The notes beneath the pieces are model-generated. The model ran no database searches and had not been told where the DNA came from. It worked only from the letters and a program-made list of their open reading frames with translations. DNA of 64,000 nucleotides, taken from NCBI RefSeq assembly GCF_900112405.1, contig NZ_FOLI01000002.1:62001-126000 (forward strand), given 5' to 3'. How positions within the stretch are numbered: the first letter of the stretch is position 1; every line of letters begins with the position of its first letter. The position numbers were made by a program, and so were the translations under genes. This document shows, in pieces, positions 44,527 through 52,932 of this stretch. Source of the DNA: Fructobacillus durionis. GTDB taxonomy: Bacteria > Bacillota > Bacilli > Lactobacillales > Lactobacillaceae.

Positions 44527-45321
44527 TTAAAAGTAAGCTTCCATGAATAGGTTGATTGCCAGTCCGATAGCGGCTAAGGAAATCAGTATTTTAAGAATCT
44601 TTTCAGGAATAATTTTGACGATGTGGGGACCAATCCAGCCACCAATGAAGAGTCCGATGCCCATTGGAATGACGAAGGCCCAGTAGATGTGCGAAGAGAA
44701 CATGTAGATGACGGTGGCAATTAAGTTCGCAGCACCCAGTGACAGGTTCTTCAAGGCGTTGTATGAAGAGAAGGGCATTGTGGTTGTTGCTGACAGGATG
44801 GCCAATAATAGGACACCTCCAGCAGCACCGAAGTACCCACAGTACATACCAACGAGTAAGATACCGATGGAAACGACGACTTTGTAAACCGGATGATGGC
44901 TATCGTTCTCGATTGAATCGTCACGAGTTAAGTTTGTTTCTGCTGTTTTGGATTTATTGACCTGTGACATCAAGAGTAGGCCGGCTAACAGAACAAAAAA
45001 AGGAACGGCTTTTTCAAAGGTTGAAGCGGGTGCGGCAAGTAGCAACCAGGCACCGATGATGGATCCACCAAGGGTGAGTGGTAGGATTTGAAAGAGTTCC
45101 TTTTTATGCTCGCCAATGTCCTTACGGGAAGAAACAGTTGCACCGAGGCCTGTCATAACCAGGGCTGCCGTGTTCGTCACGTTTGCAAAAAGTGGTGGAA
45201 TACCAACCGCTAGTAGGGCGGGATAGGAAACAAGTGAAGCTAATCCGGCAGTTGTTGAAACAATACCAGCTAGTATTCCCATTGGAAGTAGAAAGAGAAA
45301 ATGCTGCCAATAGTCAGCCAT
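44527..45321 (-). CDS. TauE/SafE family sulfite-exporter-type permease
   Basis: 264-residue integral membrane protein with about eight helices in two similar halves. The first-half motif GILAGIVSTTAGLASLVSYPALLAVGIPP and the second-half GMYCGYFGAAGGVLLLAIL are the TauE/SafE pair of pseudo-repeats. A charged cytosolic loop (about 115-145) joins the halves. Family members export sulfite, sulfoacetate or other organic anions; the substrate here is unknown. Minus strand, alone, convergent with the asp operon. Confidence 0.88.
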   Translation of the reverse strand: MADYWQHFLFLLPMGILAGIVSTTAGLASLVSYPALLAVGIPPLFANVTNTAALVMTGLGATVSSRKDIGEHKKELFQILPLTLGGSIIGAWLLLAAPASTFEKAVPFFVLLAGLLLMSQVNKSKTAETNLTRDDSIENDSHHPVYKVVVSIGILLVGMYCGYFGAAGGVLLLAILSATTTMPFSSYNALKNLSLGAANLIATVIYMFSSHIYWAFVIPMGIGLFIGGWIGPHIVKIIPEKILKILISLAAIGLAINLFMEAYF

Positions 45322-45461
45322 CGATAAATACCTCGTGTAATCTTTGAATTTATTAAATAACGCTTGAGAAAAGTTCTAAATAACATATTTAAGTATAGTC
45401 TTGATTAAAATGGGGCGCAAGAAAGTTCATCAACCTTTAATGAAAGATTAAGTTTTGAAAT

Positions 45462-45492
45462 AAAAAAGCACTCACGGTTGTGAGTGCTTTTT
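45462..45492 (-). terminator. Terminator of tRNA-Leu
   Basis: AAAAAAGCACTCAC / GTGAGTGCTTTTT, a near-perfect hairpin just downstream of the minus-strand tRNA. In the 432-base gap 45322-45753, besides this, the tRNA and its promoter, I see no coding sequence. Confidence 0.88.
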
Positions 45493-45501
45493 GTTAATTA
45501 A

Positions 45502-45585
45502 TGCCGATGACAGGAATCGAACCTGCACGGAGATAACTCCATACCGACCTGAACGGTACGCGTCTGCCAGTTCCGCCACATCGGC
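45502..45585 (-). tRNA. tRNA-Leu (anticodon CAG)
   Basis: 84 bases on the minus strand. Acceptor stem GCCGATG / CATCGGC with discriminator A, long class II variable arm, anticodon stem TACCG / CGGTA around loop TTCAGGT giving anticodon CAG (reads CUG), and T arm GGTTCGATTCC. CCA is not encoded, so 3' processing by RNase Z and CCA addition are needed. Confidence 0.95.
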
Positions 45586-45600
45586 AATAAAACAATCATT

Positions 45601-45629
45601 ATTATATCCTTTGTGAAAGTCTCTGACAA
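45601..45629 (-). promoter_or_regulatory. Promoter of tRNA-Leu
   Basis: On the minus strand: -35 TTGTCA (45629-45624), 17-base spacer, perfect -10 TATAAT (45606-45601), 15 bases before the tRNA 5' end. Confidence 0.8.
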
Positions 45630-45753
45630 GCAAAAGTGGCGAATTCGAATCAATTATGAAAATTCATCTTATTATACATATTGTTCCATCTAGTGTCTGT
45701 GCAGGGGAAGTATGGGCCGATATAATGGGATTAACAAATAAAGGAGAGATGTT

Positions 45754-46698
45754 ATGTATCATTCAGAAAACCAATTCTCGAACTCTTCCACCTTTTCTCT
45801 TGGAAAAGAATTTCATACGAAACGGTATGAAAAAAAGATATTTATATCATTCTTATTCGTAACTTTATCTGTGCTAATTTTTGCCGCTTTTTTTGATCAA
45901 GATGTCACCAGGCTCGTGATGAATCGGTCATCACTTGTCGGTGATTTCTTTCAGAAGTATGGGACTAAGGGTCCCAACATTGTTTTGTTTTCCTGCTTTG
46001 AAATCATTGCCTGGACCATTTACTGCTCGAAAAGAGCCCGGCTCGAACGGCTTTTGCTAACGGCAACCTTTTTGATATTTGCCATGCACCAGGTTTTACT
46101 AGGGGTCAATGGTTATTTTGCTTATACTTTGGCTCGATTGTTAAATGAAAACATTAAGACGGTAGCTGATGTGGGGCTGCAGGAATGGATTGCTGCATTT
46201 GCCTTCACTGTTGTGATTTCATACTTTTTCTACCGCTATGTTGAACAGCAGGAGGGTGCTGAGCGAGCCTACTTGTTAAAAGCAGCGGTCTTTGGAATCG
46301 CCCTGGTCTTCATTGTTTCGGTCATTATCGGTGATTTGAAACTGCACTGGGGACGGTACCGTCCATTTCAGATGGACGCAAACATGAGTCAATTCACACC
46401 CTGGTACCAGCCGAATGGTTCCAATGGGCACTTCTCCTTCCCATCTGGGCACACAACTTCGGGTTGGCTGCTGGTTTATCTGACTTTCTTATTGCCACGC
46501 TCCTATCGACAAGCACAAAAATATGTTTTAATTCTGACAGTCATACTGGCGGTTACAATTGCGCTTAGTCGAGTTCGCTATGGTGCTCACTGGCTGTCGG
46601 ATGTGACGGCGGCTAGTTTAATTGTCGGTTCCATGATTTTCATTACATCCCGAGTATTGAAAGCGCATTTGATTGAAGAGGCGCTACCCAACTCCTAA
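45754..46698 (+). CDS. PAP2-family membrane phosphatase
   Basis: 314 residues with about six membrane helices. The three PAP2 catalytic motifs are present: KLHWGRYRP, PSGHTTS and SRVRYGAHWLSDV (catalytic histidines in the last two). Members dephosphorylate lipid phosphates such as undecaprenyl diphosphate or phosphatidate at the outer membrane face. This one has a longer N-terminal part than the small UppP-type enzymes, so the substrate is uncertain. Start ATG 45754 follows AAAGGAGAG. Single gene with a terminator. Confidence 0.9.
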   Translation: MYHSENQFSNSSTFSLGKEFHTKRYEKKIFISFLFVTLSVLIFAAFFDQDVTRLVMNRSSLVGDFFQKYGTKGPNIVLFSCFEIIAWTIYCSKRARLERLLLTATFLIFAMHQVLLGVNGYFAYTLARLLNENIKTVADVGLQEWIAAFAFTVVISYFFYRYVEQQEGAERAYLLKAAVFGIALVFIVSVIIGDLKLHWGRYRPFQMDANMSQFTPWYQPNGSNGHFSFPSGHTTSGWLLVYLTFLLPRSYRQAQKYVLILTVILAVTIALSRVRYGAHWLSDVTAASLIVGSMIFITSRVLKAHLIEEALPNS

Positions 46699-46708
46699 AC
46701 TTCTCTTG

Positions 46709-46735
46709 AGTCGGTCTAAATTGACCGACTTTTTT
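46709..46735 (+). terminator. Intrinsic terminator after the PAP2 gene
   Basis: AGTCGGTC / GACCGACT with a 6-base loop, then TTTTT. Confidence 0.85.
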
Positions 46736-46783
46736 AGTCGGCTGAAGATTTGAGTGAATTAACTAGTAATCAATCAACAACTT

Positions 46784-46792
46784 TGTTACAAT
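46784..46792 (+). promoter_or_regulatory. Extended -10 promoter of yebC
   Basis: TGTTACAAT, extended -10, 34 bases before the yebC start. The -35 is not clear. Confidence 0.45.
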
Positions 46793-46826
46793 AAGTAAGA
46801 TTTTTAAATTTTAAGGAGAAGACACA

Positions 46827-47552
46827 ATGTCAGGACATAGTAAATGGCATAACATTCAAGGTCGTAAAAACGCCCAAGATGCTAAGCGTGGAAAGATTTT
46901 CCAAAAGCTTGCGCACGACTTATATGTTGCAGCAAAGGCTGGCGGTGCTGATCCCGAAATGAACGCCTCACTTCGTTTGGTAGTTGATAAGGCCAAGGCC
47001 GCCAACATGCCAAAGGACAACATTCAACGTGCCTTGGATAAGGCATCCGGTGCTGGTGGTGCAAAGTTCGAAGAAGTTACTTACGAAGGTTATGGTACTG
47101 CCGGTGTTGCCGTGTTGGTTGAAGCATCAACTGATAACATCAACCGTACTGTTTCATCAGTTCGTAACTCATTCAAGCACTTTGGTGGTTCACTCGGAAC
47201 TTCAGGTTCAGTGGCCTTCCAATTCGACCGTAAGGGTTACTTGGTGATTGATCGCGAAGAAAACCCAGAAGCCGATGAAGATGCAGTTTTGGAAGTCGCT
47301 CTTGAAGCTGGTGCAGACGATGTACAAACTTCAGACGAAGCTTTCGAAATCTATACGGCACCATCTGACTTCCAAGCAGTGGAAGCTGCTTTGACTGAAG
47401 CTGGATACACGTTGGCTGAATCAGAAGTAACGATGATTGCTCAAAACCCAATGTCAATTTCTGATGAAGACCGCGAAAAGCTTGAAAAGCTGGTTGATGA
47501 ATTAGAAGATAACGAAGACGTTTTGGCTGTTTATACAACTGCTGAAGACTAA
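46827..47552 (+). CDS. yebC: YebC/PmpR family translation factor or regulator
   Basis: 241-residue TACO1/YebC family protein. N-terminal [25 protein letters not shown] is diagnostic; further on come [19 protein letters not shown] and [19 protein letters not shown]. Family members are reported either as DNA-binding regulators or as factors easing ribosome stalling at proline runs; the sequence here does not decide between these. Single-gene unit with AAGGAGAAG as ribosome site. Confidence 0.95.
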   Translation: MSGHSKWHNIQGRKNAQDAKRGKIFQKLAHDLYVAAKAGGADPEMNASLRLVVDKAKAANMPKDNIQRALDKASGAGGAKFEEVTYEGYGTAGVAVLVEASTDNINRTVSSVRNSFKHFGGSLGTSGSVAFQFDRKGYLVIDREENPEADEDAVLEVALEAGADDVQTSDEAFEIYTAPSDFQAVEAALTEAGYTLAESEVTMIAQNPMSISDEDREKLEKLVDELEDNEDVLAVYTTAED

Positions 47553-47561
47553 TCGTCAAAT

Positions 47562-47592
47562 AAAAAAAGACCGCCGAAAGGCGGTTTTTTTT
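47562..47592. terminator. Bidirectional terminator between yebC and flavodoxin
   Basis: AAAAAAAGACCGCC / GGCGGTTTTTTTT with GAAA loop. It reaches the stop codon of the convergent flavodoxin gene. Confidence 0.9.
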
Positions 47593-48049
47593 ATTGAGCT
47601 TCTTTTAAGACGGCATCGACCAAGGCAGTTAACCGTTCCTTGTCTTTAGGGGATGGGTAAAGGTTGATGCGCACTAGTTCGCCAGCACGCTTTGCCCCAG
47701 TCTTTTGGATTTGCTTGTCGAACTTATCCAAGGCCATGCAGTAGTATTCTTCGTAGAAGGTATCTCCAGAACCGGCAATGCCGTATGTTAATTCTGGTAA
47801 GTCAACGTCTGCCAAATCATCAAAGTAATCCAATCCTTCTTCAGGAAGGGAGCCCTCATCGTAAGTATAAGGCACCAAGAAAGCGACATCGTAGTCGGCT
47901 AGTTCTTCCGGTTCGGTTTGAGAGATTTCACTCTTAGTAACTTGAAGTCCTTTATCCGTTAAGATTTCAACCAGGTTATCCGCTACCGCTTCGTTGTTAC
48001 CCGTGATTGTGGCAAAAACAACTTGTGCTTTTAATCCGTCTGTAGACAT
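47591..48049 (-). CDS. Flavodoxin
   Basis: 152-residue FMN-binding electron carrier. Phosphate loop ATITGNNEAVADNL (the TxTGNTE variant), VPYTYDEGSLPEE and GIAGSGDTFYEEYYCMALDKFDKQ form the flavin loops. The minus-strand start is placed at the second ATG (48049) because GGGAGG lies 4-5 bases before it and overlaps the first ATG (48061). The redox partner is unknown. Confidence 0.93.
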   Translation of the reverse strand: MSTDGLKAQVVFATITGNNEAVADNLVEILTDKGLQVTKSEISQTEPEELADYDVAFLVPYTYDEGSLPEEGLDYFDDLADVDLPELTYGIAGSGDTFYEEYYCMALDKFDKQIQKTGAKRAGELVRINLYPSPKDKERLTALVDAVLKEAQ

Positions 48050-48153
48050 ATTGCCTCCCATGAAACGTTTATTTAGATACTATTATACAAGAAATGTTGG
48101 GGGACTTCTGAGACAATTTTAATCATAGACTGGTATTTTGAATTTCACTGCTT

Positions 48154-48159
48154 TATAAT
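48154..48159 (+). promoter_or_regulatory. -10 element before the 38-aa ORF
   Basis: Perfect TATAAT 27 bases before the start of the small gene at 48187. No good -35 at standard spacing. Confidence 0.5.
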
Positions 48160-48186
48160 AGTCAAAAATACTTGGAGGAGAGAACG

Positions 48187-48303
48187 ATGGCATTATCAAA
48201 AGAACAAGTGGCTGCATTGCAAAACGTATACGACCACGGAATTTTGGATCATGATGACAAGGCGCGTCAAGCACTTGCCCAAGTTTTAGAGGATAATAAG
48301 TAA
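48187..48303 (+). CDS. 38-residue conserved-looking micropeptide, function unknown
   Basis: Short ORF with all the marks of a real gene: TATAAT at 48154, a strong ribosome site GGAGGAGAG (48174-48182) 4 bases before ATG, and a soluble, charged product beginning MALSKEQVAALQNVYDHG and ending QVLEDNK. The peptide is predicted to be two short helices linked by GILDHDD; it has no membrane segment or signal. I do not recognise it. It lies between divergent flavodoxin and the thrS T-box leader. Confidence 0.7.
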   Translation: MALSKEQVAALQNVYDHGILDHDDKARQALAQVLEDNK

Positions 48304-48344
48304 TTCCTTGTAACTTTTTAAAAAGTGTGTAATAATTAGTTCAA

Positions 48345-48580
48345 TAAATTGCTGATGAGGATAACTTGTCTTGCTTAACTAGAAAAGAGAGCCAACGGTT
48401 GGTGTGAGTTGGTCTAGTGGTGAGATTAAGACTACCTCGGAATGGTGAAGAAGTAGGTTTTGAAACTTCACCCGGGTGACACCGTTAAACGTTTCTTGAG
48501 TCTGAGTTTACTCAGAGAAATGGGTGGTACCACGGTTTAACGTCCCTTTTGCTTATTTTTAAGCAAAAGGGACGTTTTTC
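48345..48580 (+). promoter_or_regulatory. T-box riboswitch controlling thrS (and probably the next permease)
   Basis: T-box sequence GGGTGGTACCACGG at 48522-48535 precedes a strong terminator (CGTCCCTTTTGCTT / AAGCAAAAGGGACG, 48541-48574, then Ts). A candidate threonine specifier ACC is at 48434-48436 (GACTACCTCGG). The leader fills most of the 349-base gap 48304-48652. Stem I limits and the specifier are approximate. Confidence 0.85.
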
Positions 48581-48652
48581 TTTTTATCAATCATTTTCAA
48601 GGTGAAAACGGTTAATCGTCAGCAAGGAGAGAAAAGAAAGAAGGCAGTACAA

Positions 48653-50617
48653 ATGGCAGAAATTACCTTAACATTCCCAGATGGGGCCAAGAAGTCCTTT
48701 GATGAAGGGGTCAAGCCAATTGAAGTTGCAGAATCAATTGCGAAGTCTTTGGCTAAGAAGTCCGTTTCAGCAAAGTTGAACGGTGCTTACGTTGGAATGA
48801 ACGACCCAATGAACGAATCGGGTGACTTTGCATTGATTACAAAGTCAGATGAAGAAGGTTTGAAGATTCTTCGTCACTCAACCGCCCACTTGTTGGCACA
48901 GGCTCTTCGTCGCATGCCAAAGTTTGCGGACATGCACTTTGGTGTTGGACCAGCCATCGAAAACGGTTTCTACTATGACACTGATAACGGTGCTGGTAAG
49001 CAAGTTTCTGTTGATGACTTCCCAGAAATCGAAGCAATGATGAAGAAGATTGTGAAGGAAGACCTCCCAATCTTGTCACACCAAATTTCACGTGAAGAAG
49101 CCCTTGAAACTTTCAAGAACGATCCTTACAAGGTTGAATTGATTAACGATTTGCCTGCTGATGAAAAGATTACTGTTGCCGTTCAAGGTGAACACGTTGA
49201 ATTGGACCGTGGTGGTTTGGTACCATCAACTGGTTGGATGAAGCACTTCAAGTTGGTTTCTGTTGCCGGTTCATACTGGCGTGGTGATTCTGACAAGGCT
49301 GTTATGCAACGTATCTACGGAACAGCCTTCTGGAACGCGGATGACTTGGAAGCTGATTTGCAACGTCGTGCGGAAGCCAAGGAACGTGACCACCGTAACA
49401 TCGGTCGTGACTTGGACCTCTTCTTTACTAGCCAAAAGGTTGGTTCTGGATTGCCAGTTTGGTTGCCAAATGGTGCAACCATCCGTCGTCAGGTAGAACG
49501 TTACATCGTCGACAAGGAATTGGCTAACGATTACTTGCACGTTTACACACCAGTTTTGTCAAACTTGAACCTTTACAAGACTTCAGGTCACTGGGATCAC
49601 TACCGTGAAGACATGTTCCCACCAATGGACATGGGGGATGGCGAATTCCTTGAATTGCGTCCAATGAACTGTCCTTCACACATCGCCGTTTACCAACACA
49701 AGCCACGTTCATACCGTGACTTGCCAATGCGTGTTGCTGAACTTGGAATGATGCACCGTTATGAAAAGTCAGGAGCCTTGACTGGTTTGTCACGTGTTCG
49801 TGAAATGACTCTAAACGATGGTCACACATTCGTTGCACAAGAACAACTAGAAGAAGAATTCAAGTCAATCTTGGCCATGATGATGGAAGTTTATGAAGAC
49901 TTTAACATCACGGACTACCGTTTCCGTTTGTCATACCGTGACCCAGAAAACACGGAAAAGTACTTTGATGATGACGAGATGTGGGAAAAGTCACAGGCAC
50001 AGTTGAAGCGTGCCATGGACGACATGGGCTTGGACTACTTCGAAGCGCCCGGTGAAGCCGCCTTCTACGGTCCTAAGTTGGATGTTCAGACAAAGACTGC
50101 CCTTGGTGGGGAAGAAACTTTGTCAACCATCCAGTTGGACTTCTTGTTGCCAGAACGCTTTAACTTAACTTACGTTGGAGAAGATGGTCAAGATAACCAC
50201 CGCCCAGTTATGCTCCACCGTGGAATCGTTGGAACGATGGAACGATTCACGGCCTACTTGATTGAAATGTACAAGGGCGCTTTCCCAACATGGTTGGCAC
50301 CACTTCAAGTACAAATCATTCCTGTTAATGCTGAAGCACACGGTGCTTACGCAAAGCAAATTCAAAAGGATTTGGCAGCTGCTGGTCTACGTGCAAACGT
50401 TGATAACCGTTCTGCAAAGATGGGTTACTTGATTCGTGATGCACAAACCAAGAAGGTTCCATACACGCTTGTTCTTGGTGATAAGGAACAAGAAGATGGT
50501 ACTGTAACGGTTCGTCGTTACGGACATCAGGAAACAGAGGCAATGGCTGCTGCAGACTTCAAGGCCCTTGTCTTGAAGGATGTTGCCCGTTACTCACGTC
50601 CTGACGAAGAGAAATAA
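48653..50617 (+). CDS. thrS: Threonyl-tRNA synthetase
   Basis: Class II synthetase for tRNA-Thr. 654 residues: N-terminal TGS domain ([17 protein letters not shown]), the editing/second additional domain with [13 protein letters not shown], catalytic core with [23 protein letters not shown] and [17 protein letters not shown], and a C-terminal anticodon domain. The start at 48653 gives the family N-terminus; an upstream GTG (48602) in the leader would add 17 basic residues and is rejected. No strong ribosome site is next to the ATG (AAGGAGAG is 22 bases away). Controlled by the upstream T-box. Confidence 0.96.
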   Translation: MAEITLTFPDGAKKSFDEGVKPIEVAESIAKSLAKKSVSAKLNGAYVGMNDPMNESGDFALITKSDEEGLKILRHSTAHLLAQALRRMPKFADMHFGVGPAIENGFYYDTDNGAGKQVSVDDFPEIEAMMKKIVKEDLPILSHQISREEALETFKNDPYKVELINDLPADEKITVAVQGEHVELDRGGLVPSTGWMKHFKLVSVAGSYWRGDSDKAVMQRIYGTAFWNADDLEADLQRRAEAKERDHRNIGRDLDLFFTSQKVGSGLPVWLPNGATIRRQVERYIVDKELANDYLHVYTPVLSNLNLYKTSGHWDHYREDMFPPMDMGDGEFLELRPMNCPSHIAVYQHKPRSYRDLPMRVAELGMMHRYEKSGALTGLSRVREMTLNDGHTFVAQEQLEEEFKSILAMMMEVYEDFNITDYRFRLSYRDPENTEKYFDDDEMWEKSQAQLKRAMDDMGLDYFEAPGEAAFYGPKLDVQTKTALGGEETLSTIQLDFLLPERFNLTYVGEDGQDNHRPVMLHRGIVGTMERFTAYLIEMYKGAFPTWLAPLQVQIIPVNAEAHGAYAKQIQKDLAAAGLRANVDNRSAKMGYLIRDAQTKKVPYTLVLGDKEQEDGTVTVRRYGHQETEAMAAADFKALVLKDVARYSRPDEEK

Positions 50618-50625
50618 GAAGTAAA

Positions 50626-50657
50626 ACAAAGGACACCTGATATTGGGTGTCCTTTGT
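50626..50657 (+). terminator. Hairpin between thrS and the permease, weak terminator
   Basis: ACAAAGGACACC / GGGTGTCCTTTGT forms a long stem, but the following bases are CGGAAAT rather than Ts. It probably allows readthrough from thrS into the permease, or marks an RNA processing site. Confidence 0.45.
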
Positions 50658-50681
50658 CGGAAATACGAGAGAGAAAAAATT

Positions 50682-52052
50682 ATGTCAAAAGAAAATGAAC
50701 CAAGCTTGCAAAAGGGCTTGCAAAACCGCCACGTGCAATTGATTGCCATTGGTGGAACGATTGGAACTGGTCTCTTCATGGGTGCCGGAAATTCAATCCA
50801 CTTTGCTGGACCAGCCATTTTGCTTGTTTACGCAATTATCGGTGCCATGATGTTTGTGATGATGCGCGCCATGGGGGAAATGCTTTATCAAGATCCCTCA
50901 CAACCAACTTTTATTTCATACATGACCAAGTACTTGGGTAACCGTGTTGGTTTCTTTGCCCGCTGGTCTTACTGGTTAACAACCATCTTCTTTGGAATGG
51001 CTGAATTAACAGCCATTGGAAAGTATGTTCAGTTCTGGTTCCCATCCATGCCAGAGTGGCTAATTCAAATCATCTTCTTGGTTGCCTTGGCTGCCGTGAA
51101 CTTGATTGCTGTTGCCGTCTTTGGGGAAATGGAATTCTGGTTCTCAATGATTAAGGTGACGGCCATCTTGGCTTTGATTGCCACTGGAATCATGATGGCC
51201 TTCGGACATTTCAAGACGCCGGTTGGATACGTTGAGTTCTCAAACGTCTGGCACAACTTCAACTTGTTCCCTAACGGAATTGGTAACTTTGTTAACGCCT
51301 TCCAAATGGTCATGTTTGCCTTTGTTGGTATGGAATTCATTGGAATGACGGTTGCCGAAACGGAAAACCCACGTAAGATTTTGCCAAAGGCGATTAACCA
51401 GATTCCTTTCCGTGTCTTGTTCTTCTACTTGGGTGCCTTGTTTGTCATCATGACAATCTACCCATGGAAGCAAATTCCTGCCCACCAATCACCATTCGTT
51501 ATGGTCTTTGAATTGGTTGGCTTGAAGGGTGCCGCTGCCATCATCAACTTCGTTGTGTTGACTGCTGCTGCTTCATCATTTAACTCAATTCTTTTCTCAG
51601 CTGGACGTAACTTCTACTCACTGTCAAAGGAATCACACGCTAAGTTCCTAAAGCCATTTGCTAAGTTGTCAAAGTCAGGCTTGCCATCAAAGGCATTGCT
51701 CTTCTCTGCCTTGGTATCAATCGGTTCACCAATCTTCTCATCAATTCCTGCCATCAACGATGCCTTCGTTTTCGTGACGTCAGCAGCCACTGATCTCTTC
51801 TTGATGATTTACATCATGATTTTGTGGGCATACTGGGAATACCGTAAGTCATCTGACTACATGCCAGACGGCTTCTTGATGAAGGCACCACGTGTCTTTG
51901 TTCCAATGGCGGTTATCTTCTTTGTATTCGTTTACATCACGCTTTTCTTCAACGATTCATCCGTTGTGCCTGCCATTGGTGCAACTGTTTGGCTGGTTGT
52001 CTTTGGAATTATTTCTTACTTCCAACCAAAGGAAGCACCATCAAAGCAATAA
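50682..52052 (+). CDS. Amino acid permease (APC superfamily, AAT family)
   Basis: 456-residue secondary transporter with 12 predicted helices. The N-terminal LQNRHVQLIAIGGTIGTGLFMGAGNSI is the AAT-family signature; PSQPTFISYMTKYLGNRVGFFARWSYW and VFVGMEF/AETENPRK regions follow. The substrate is not readable from sequence. It lies 64 bases after thrS with no promoter or proper terminator between them, so the threonine T-box probably controls it, which suggests threonine or a related amino acid. Ribosome site GAGAGAG. Start chosen at ATG 50682 rather than the GTG at 50643 inside the hairpin. Confidence 0.9.
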   Translation: MSKENEPSLQKGLQNRHVQLIAIGGTIGTGLFMGAGNSIHFAGPAILLVYAIIGAMMFVMMRAMGEMLYQDPSQPTFISYMTKYLGNRVGFFARWSYWLTTIFFGMAELTAIGKYVQFWFPSMPEWLIQIIFLVALAAVNLIAVAVFGEMEFWFSMIKVTAILALIATGIMMAFGHFKTPVGYVEFSNVWHNFNLFPNGIGNFVNAFQMVMFAFVGMEFIGMTVAETENPRKILPKAINQIPFRVLFFYLGALFVIMTIYPWKQIPAHQSPFVMVFELVGLKGAAAIINFVVLTAAASSFNSILFSAGRNFYSLSKESHAKFLKPFAKLSKSGLPSKALLFSALVSIGSPIFSSIPAINDAFVFVTSAATDLFLMIYIMILWAYWEYRKSSDYMPDGFLMKAPRVFVPMAVIFFVFVYITLFFNDSSVVPAIGATVWLVVFGIISYFQPKEAPSKQ

Positions 52053-52067
52053 TTTTGCTTTGATTTA
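52041..52067 (+). terminator. Possible terminator after the permease
   Basis: Perfect 8-bp arms TCAAAGCA / TGCTTTGA around the stop codon, followed only by TTTAAT. Weak. Confidence 0.4.
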
Positions 52068-52116
52068 ATGTAAACAAGGTATAAATAGTCTTATAAATCT
52101 AGAATGGAGACGTTGA

Positions 52117-52773
52117 ATGTCTTTTTTGATCAACTTTATCTTGCATATTGATGACCATATTGCGAACTTAGTGCAGCACTTTGGTGCTTGGACCTACTTA
52201 ATCTTATTTGCGGTTATCTTAATTGAGACGGGAGCCATTATTTTACCCTTCTTACCAGGGGACTCCTTACTCTTTGCGGCTGGTGCCATCTCAATGACGC
52301 CAGCTGGTCAGGCCGCGGGCTTGAACCACTGGGTCTTTATGTTGGTTTTCTTCGTAGCGGCCGTTACTGGCGATACGTTGAACTACACAATCGCTCGCAA
52401 GGGTGGCCGTGCCTTACTTGATAAAAAGCCCTTTTCGACTTTTATTAAGCCAAAGAACATTGAAGAATCGGAAGCATTCTTTCAAAAGCACGGTGGTGTG
52501 GCCGTGATTATGGGACGTTATATCCCAATCATCCGTACTTTCATGCCATTCGTTGCTGGGCTATCTGCCTTTTCATTCCGACGTTTTATTGAATATACCT
52601 TGATTGCAGCCTTTTCCTGGTCATTCTTGATGACCGGAGCAGGTGCCCTCTTTGGAAACATTCCATTCGTGGCCAACCACTTCTCCGCAATTATTCTTGG
52701 TATCGTCTTTGTGACATTGTTGCCATCAATCATTGCCTTGTTCAAGTCAATTATGGCTAAGAAAAAGAAATAA
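52117..52773 (+). CDS. DedA family membrane protein
   Basis: 218-residue integral membrane protein of the DedA/SNARE-associated superfamily, several members of which flip undecaprenyl phosphate or phospholipids. Conserved features: IETGAIILPFLPGDSLLFAAGA near the N-terminus, DTLNYTIARKGGRALL, and the amphipathic motif VIMGRYIPIIRTFMPFVAGL. A basic KKKK tail ends the protein. Ribosome site GGAGA. Transcribed between the permease and nadV, with its own terminator. Confidence 0.92.
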   Translation: MSFLINFILHIDDHIANLVQHFGAWTYLILFAVILIETGAIILPFLPGDSLLFAAGAISMTPAGQAAGLNHWVFMLVFFVAAVTGDTLNYTIARKGGRALLDKKPFSTFIKPKNIEESEAFFQKHGGVAVIMGRYIPIIRTFMPFVAGLSAFSFRRFIEYTLIAAFSWSFLMTGAGALFGNIPFVANHFSAIILGIVFVTLLPSIIALFKSIMAKKKK

Positions 52774-52781
52774 GTTTATAC

Positions 52782-52816
52782 AAAAAGCGCTATGCCTGTT
52801 GGCTTAGCGCTTTTTT
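52782..52816 (+). terminator. Intrinsic terminator after the DedA gene
   Basis: AAAAAGCGCTA / TAGCGCTTTTTT stem with a 13-base loop. Confidence 0.88.
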
Positions 52817-52838
52817 GGCTTTTTAGACTGAGCTTCGC

Positions 52839-52844
52839 TATAAT
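52839..52844 (+). promoter_or_regulatory. nadV promoter -10
   Basis: Perfect TATAAT; TTGGCT at 52815-52820 is a possible -35 (18-base spacer). The leader is about 80 bases. Confidence 0.55.
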
Positions 52845-52859
52845 AGAAACAACGTTTTA

Positions 52860-52899
52860 TCGAGAGTTAATGATAAGCAATTGTGCTTTTGACCCTCGA
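52860..52899 (+). promoter_or_regulatory. Stem-loop in the nadV 5' leader
   Basis: TCGAGAGT (52860-52867) can pair with ACCCTCGA (52892-52899), seven of eight bases matching, closing a 24-base loop. It ends 17 bases before the ribosome site. Possibly regulatory; no known riboswitch is recognised. Confidence 0.3.
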
Positions 52900-52932
52900 A
52901 ATACAAGGCAGAAGATGGAGAGGAACATCCTG

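Noticed and set aside
45656-45862. 68-codon plus-strand open frame before the PAP2 gene
   Set aside because: Overlaps the PAP2 start in another frame, lacks a ribosome site and looks random.
48602-48652. GTG start adding 17 residues to thrS
   Set aside because: Has no ribosome site of its own, immediately follows the T-box terminator, and the added basic residues are not part of the TGS domain.
52792-52932. Longer N-terminus for nadV
   Set aside because: Its ATG is inside the DedA terminator and upstream of the nadV -10 box; the ATG at 52933 has a proper ribosome site and gives the family N-terminus.
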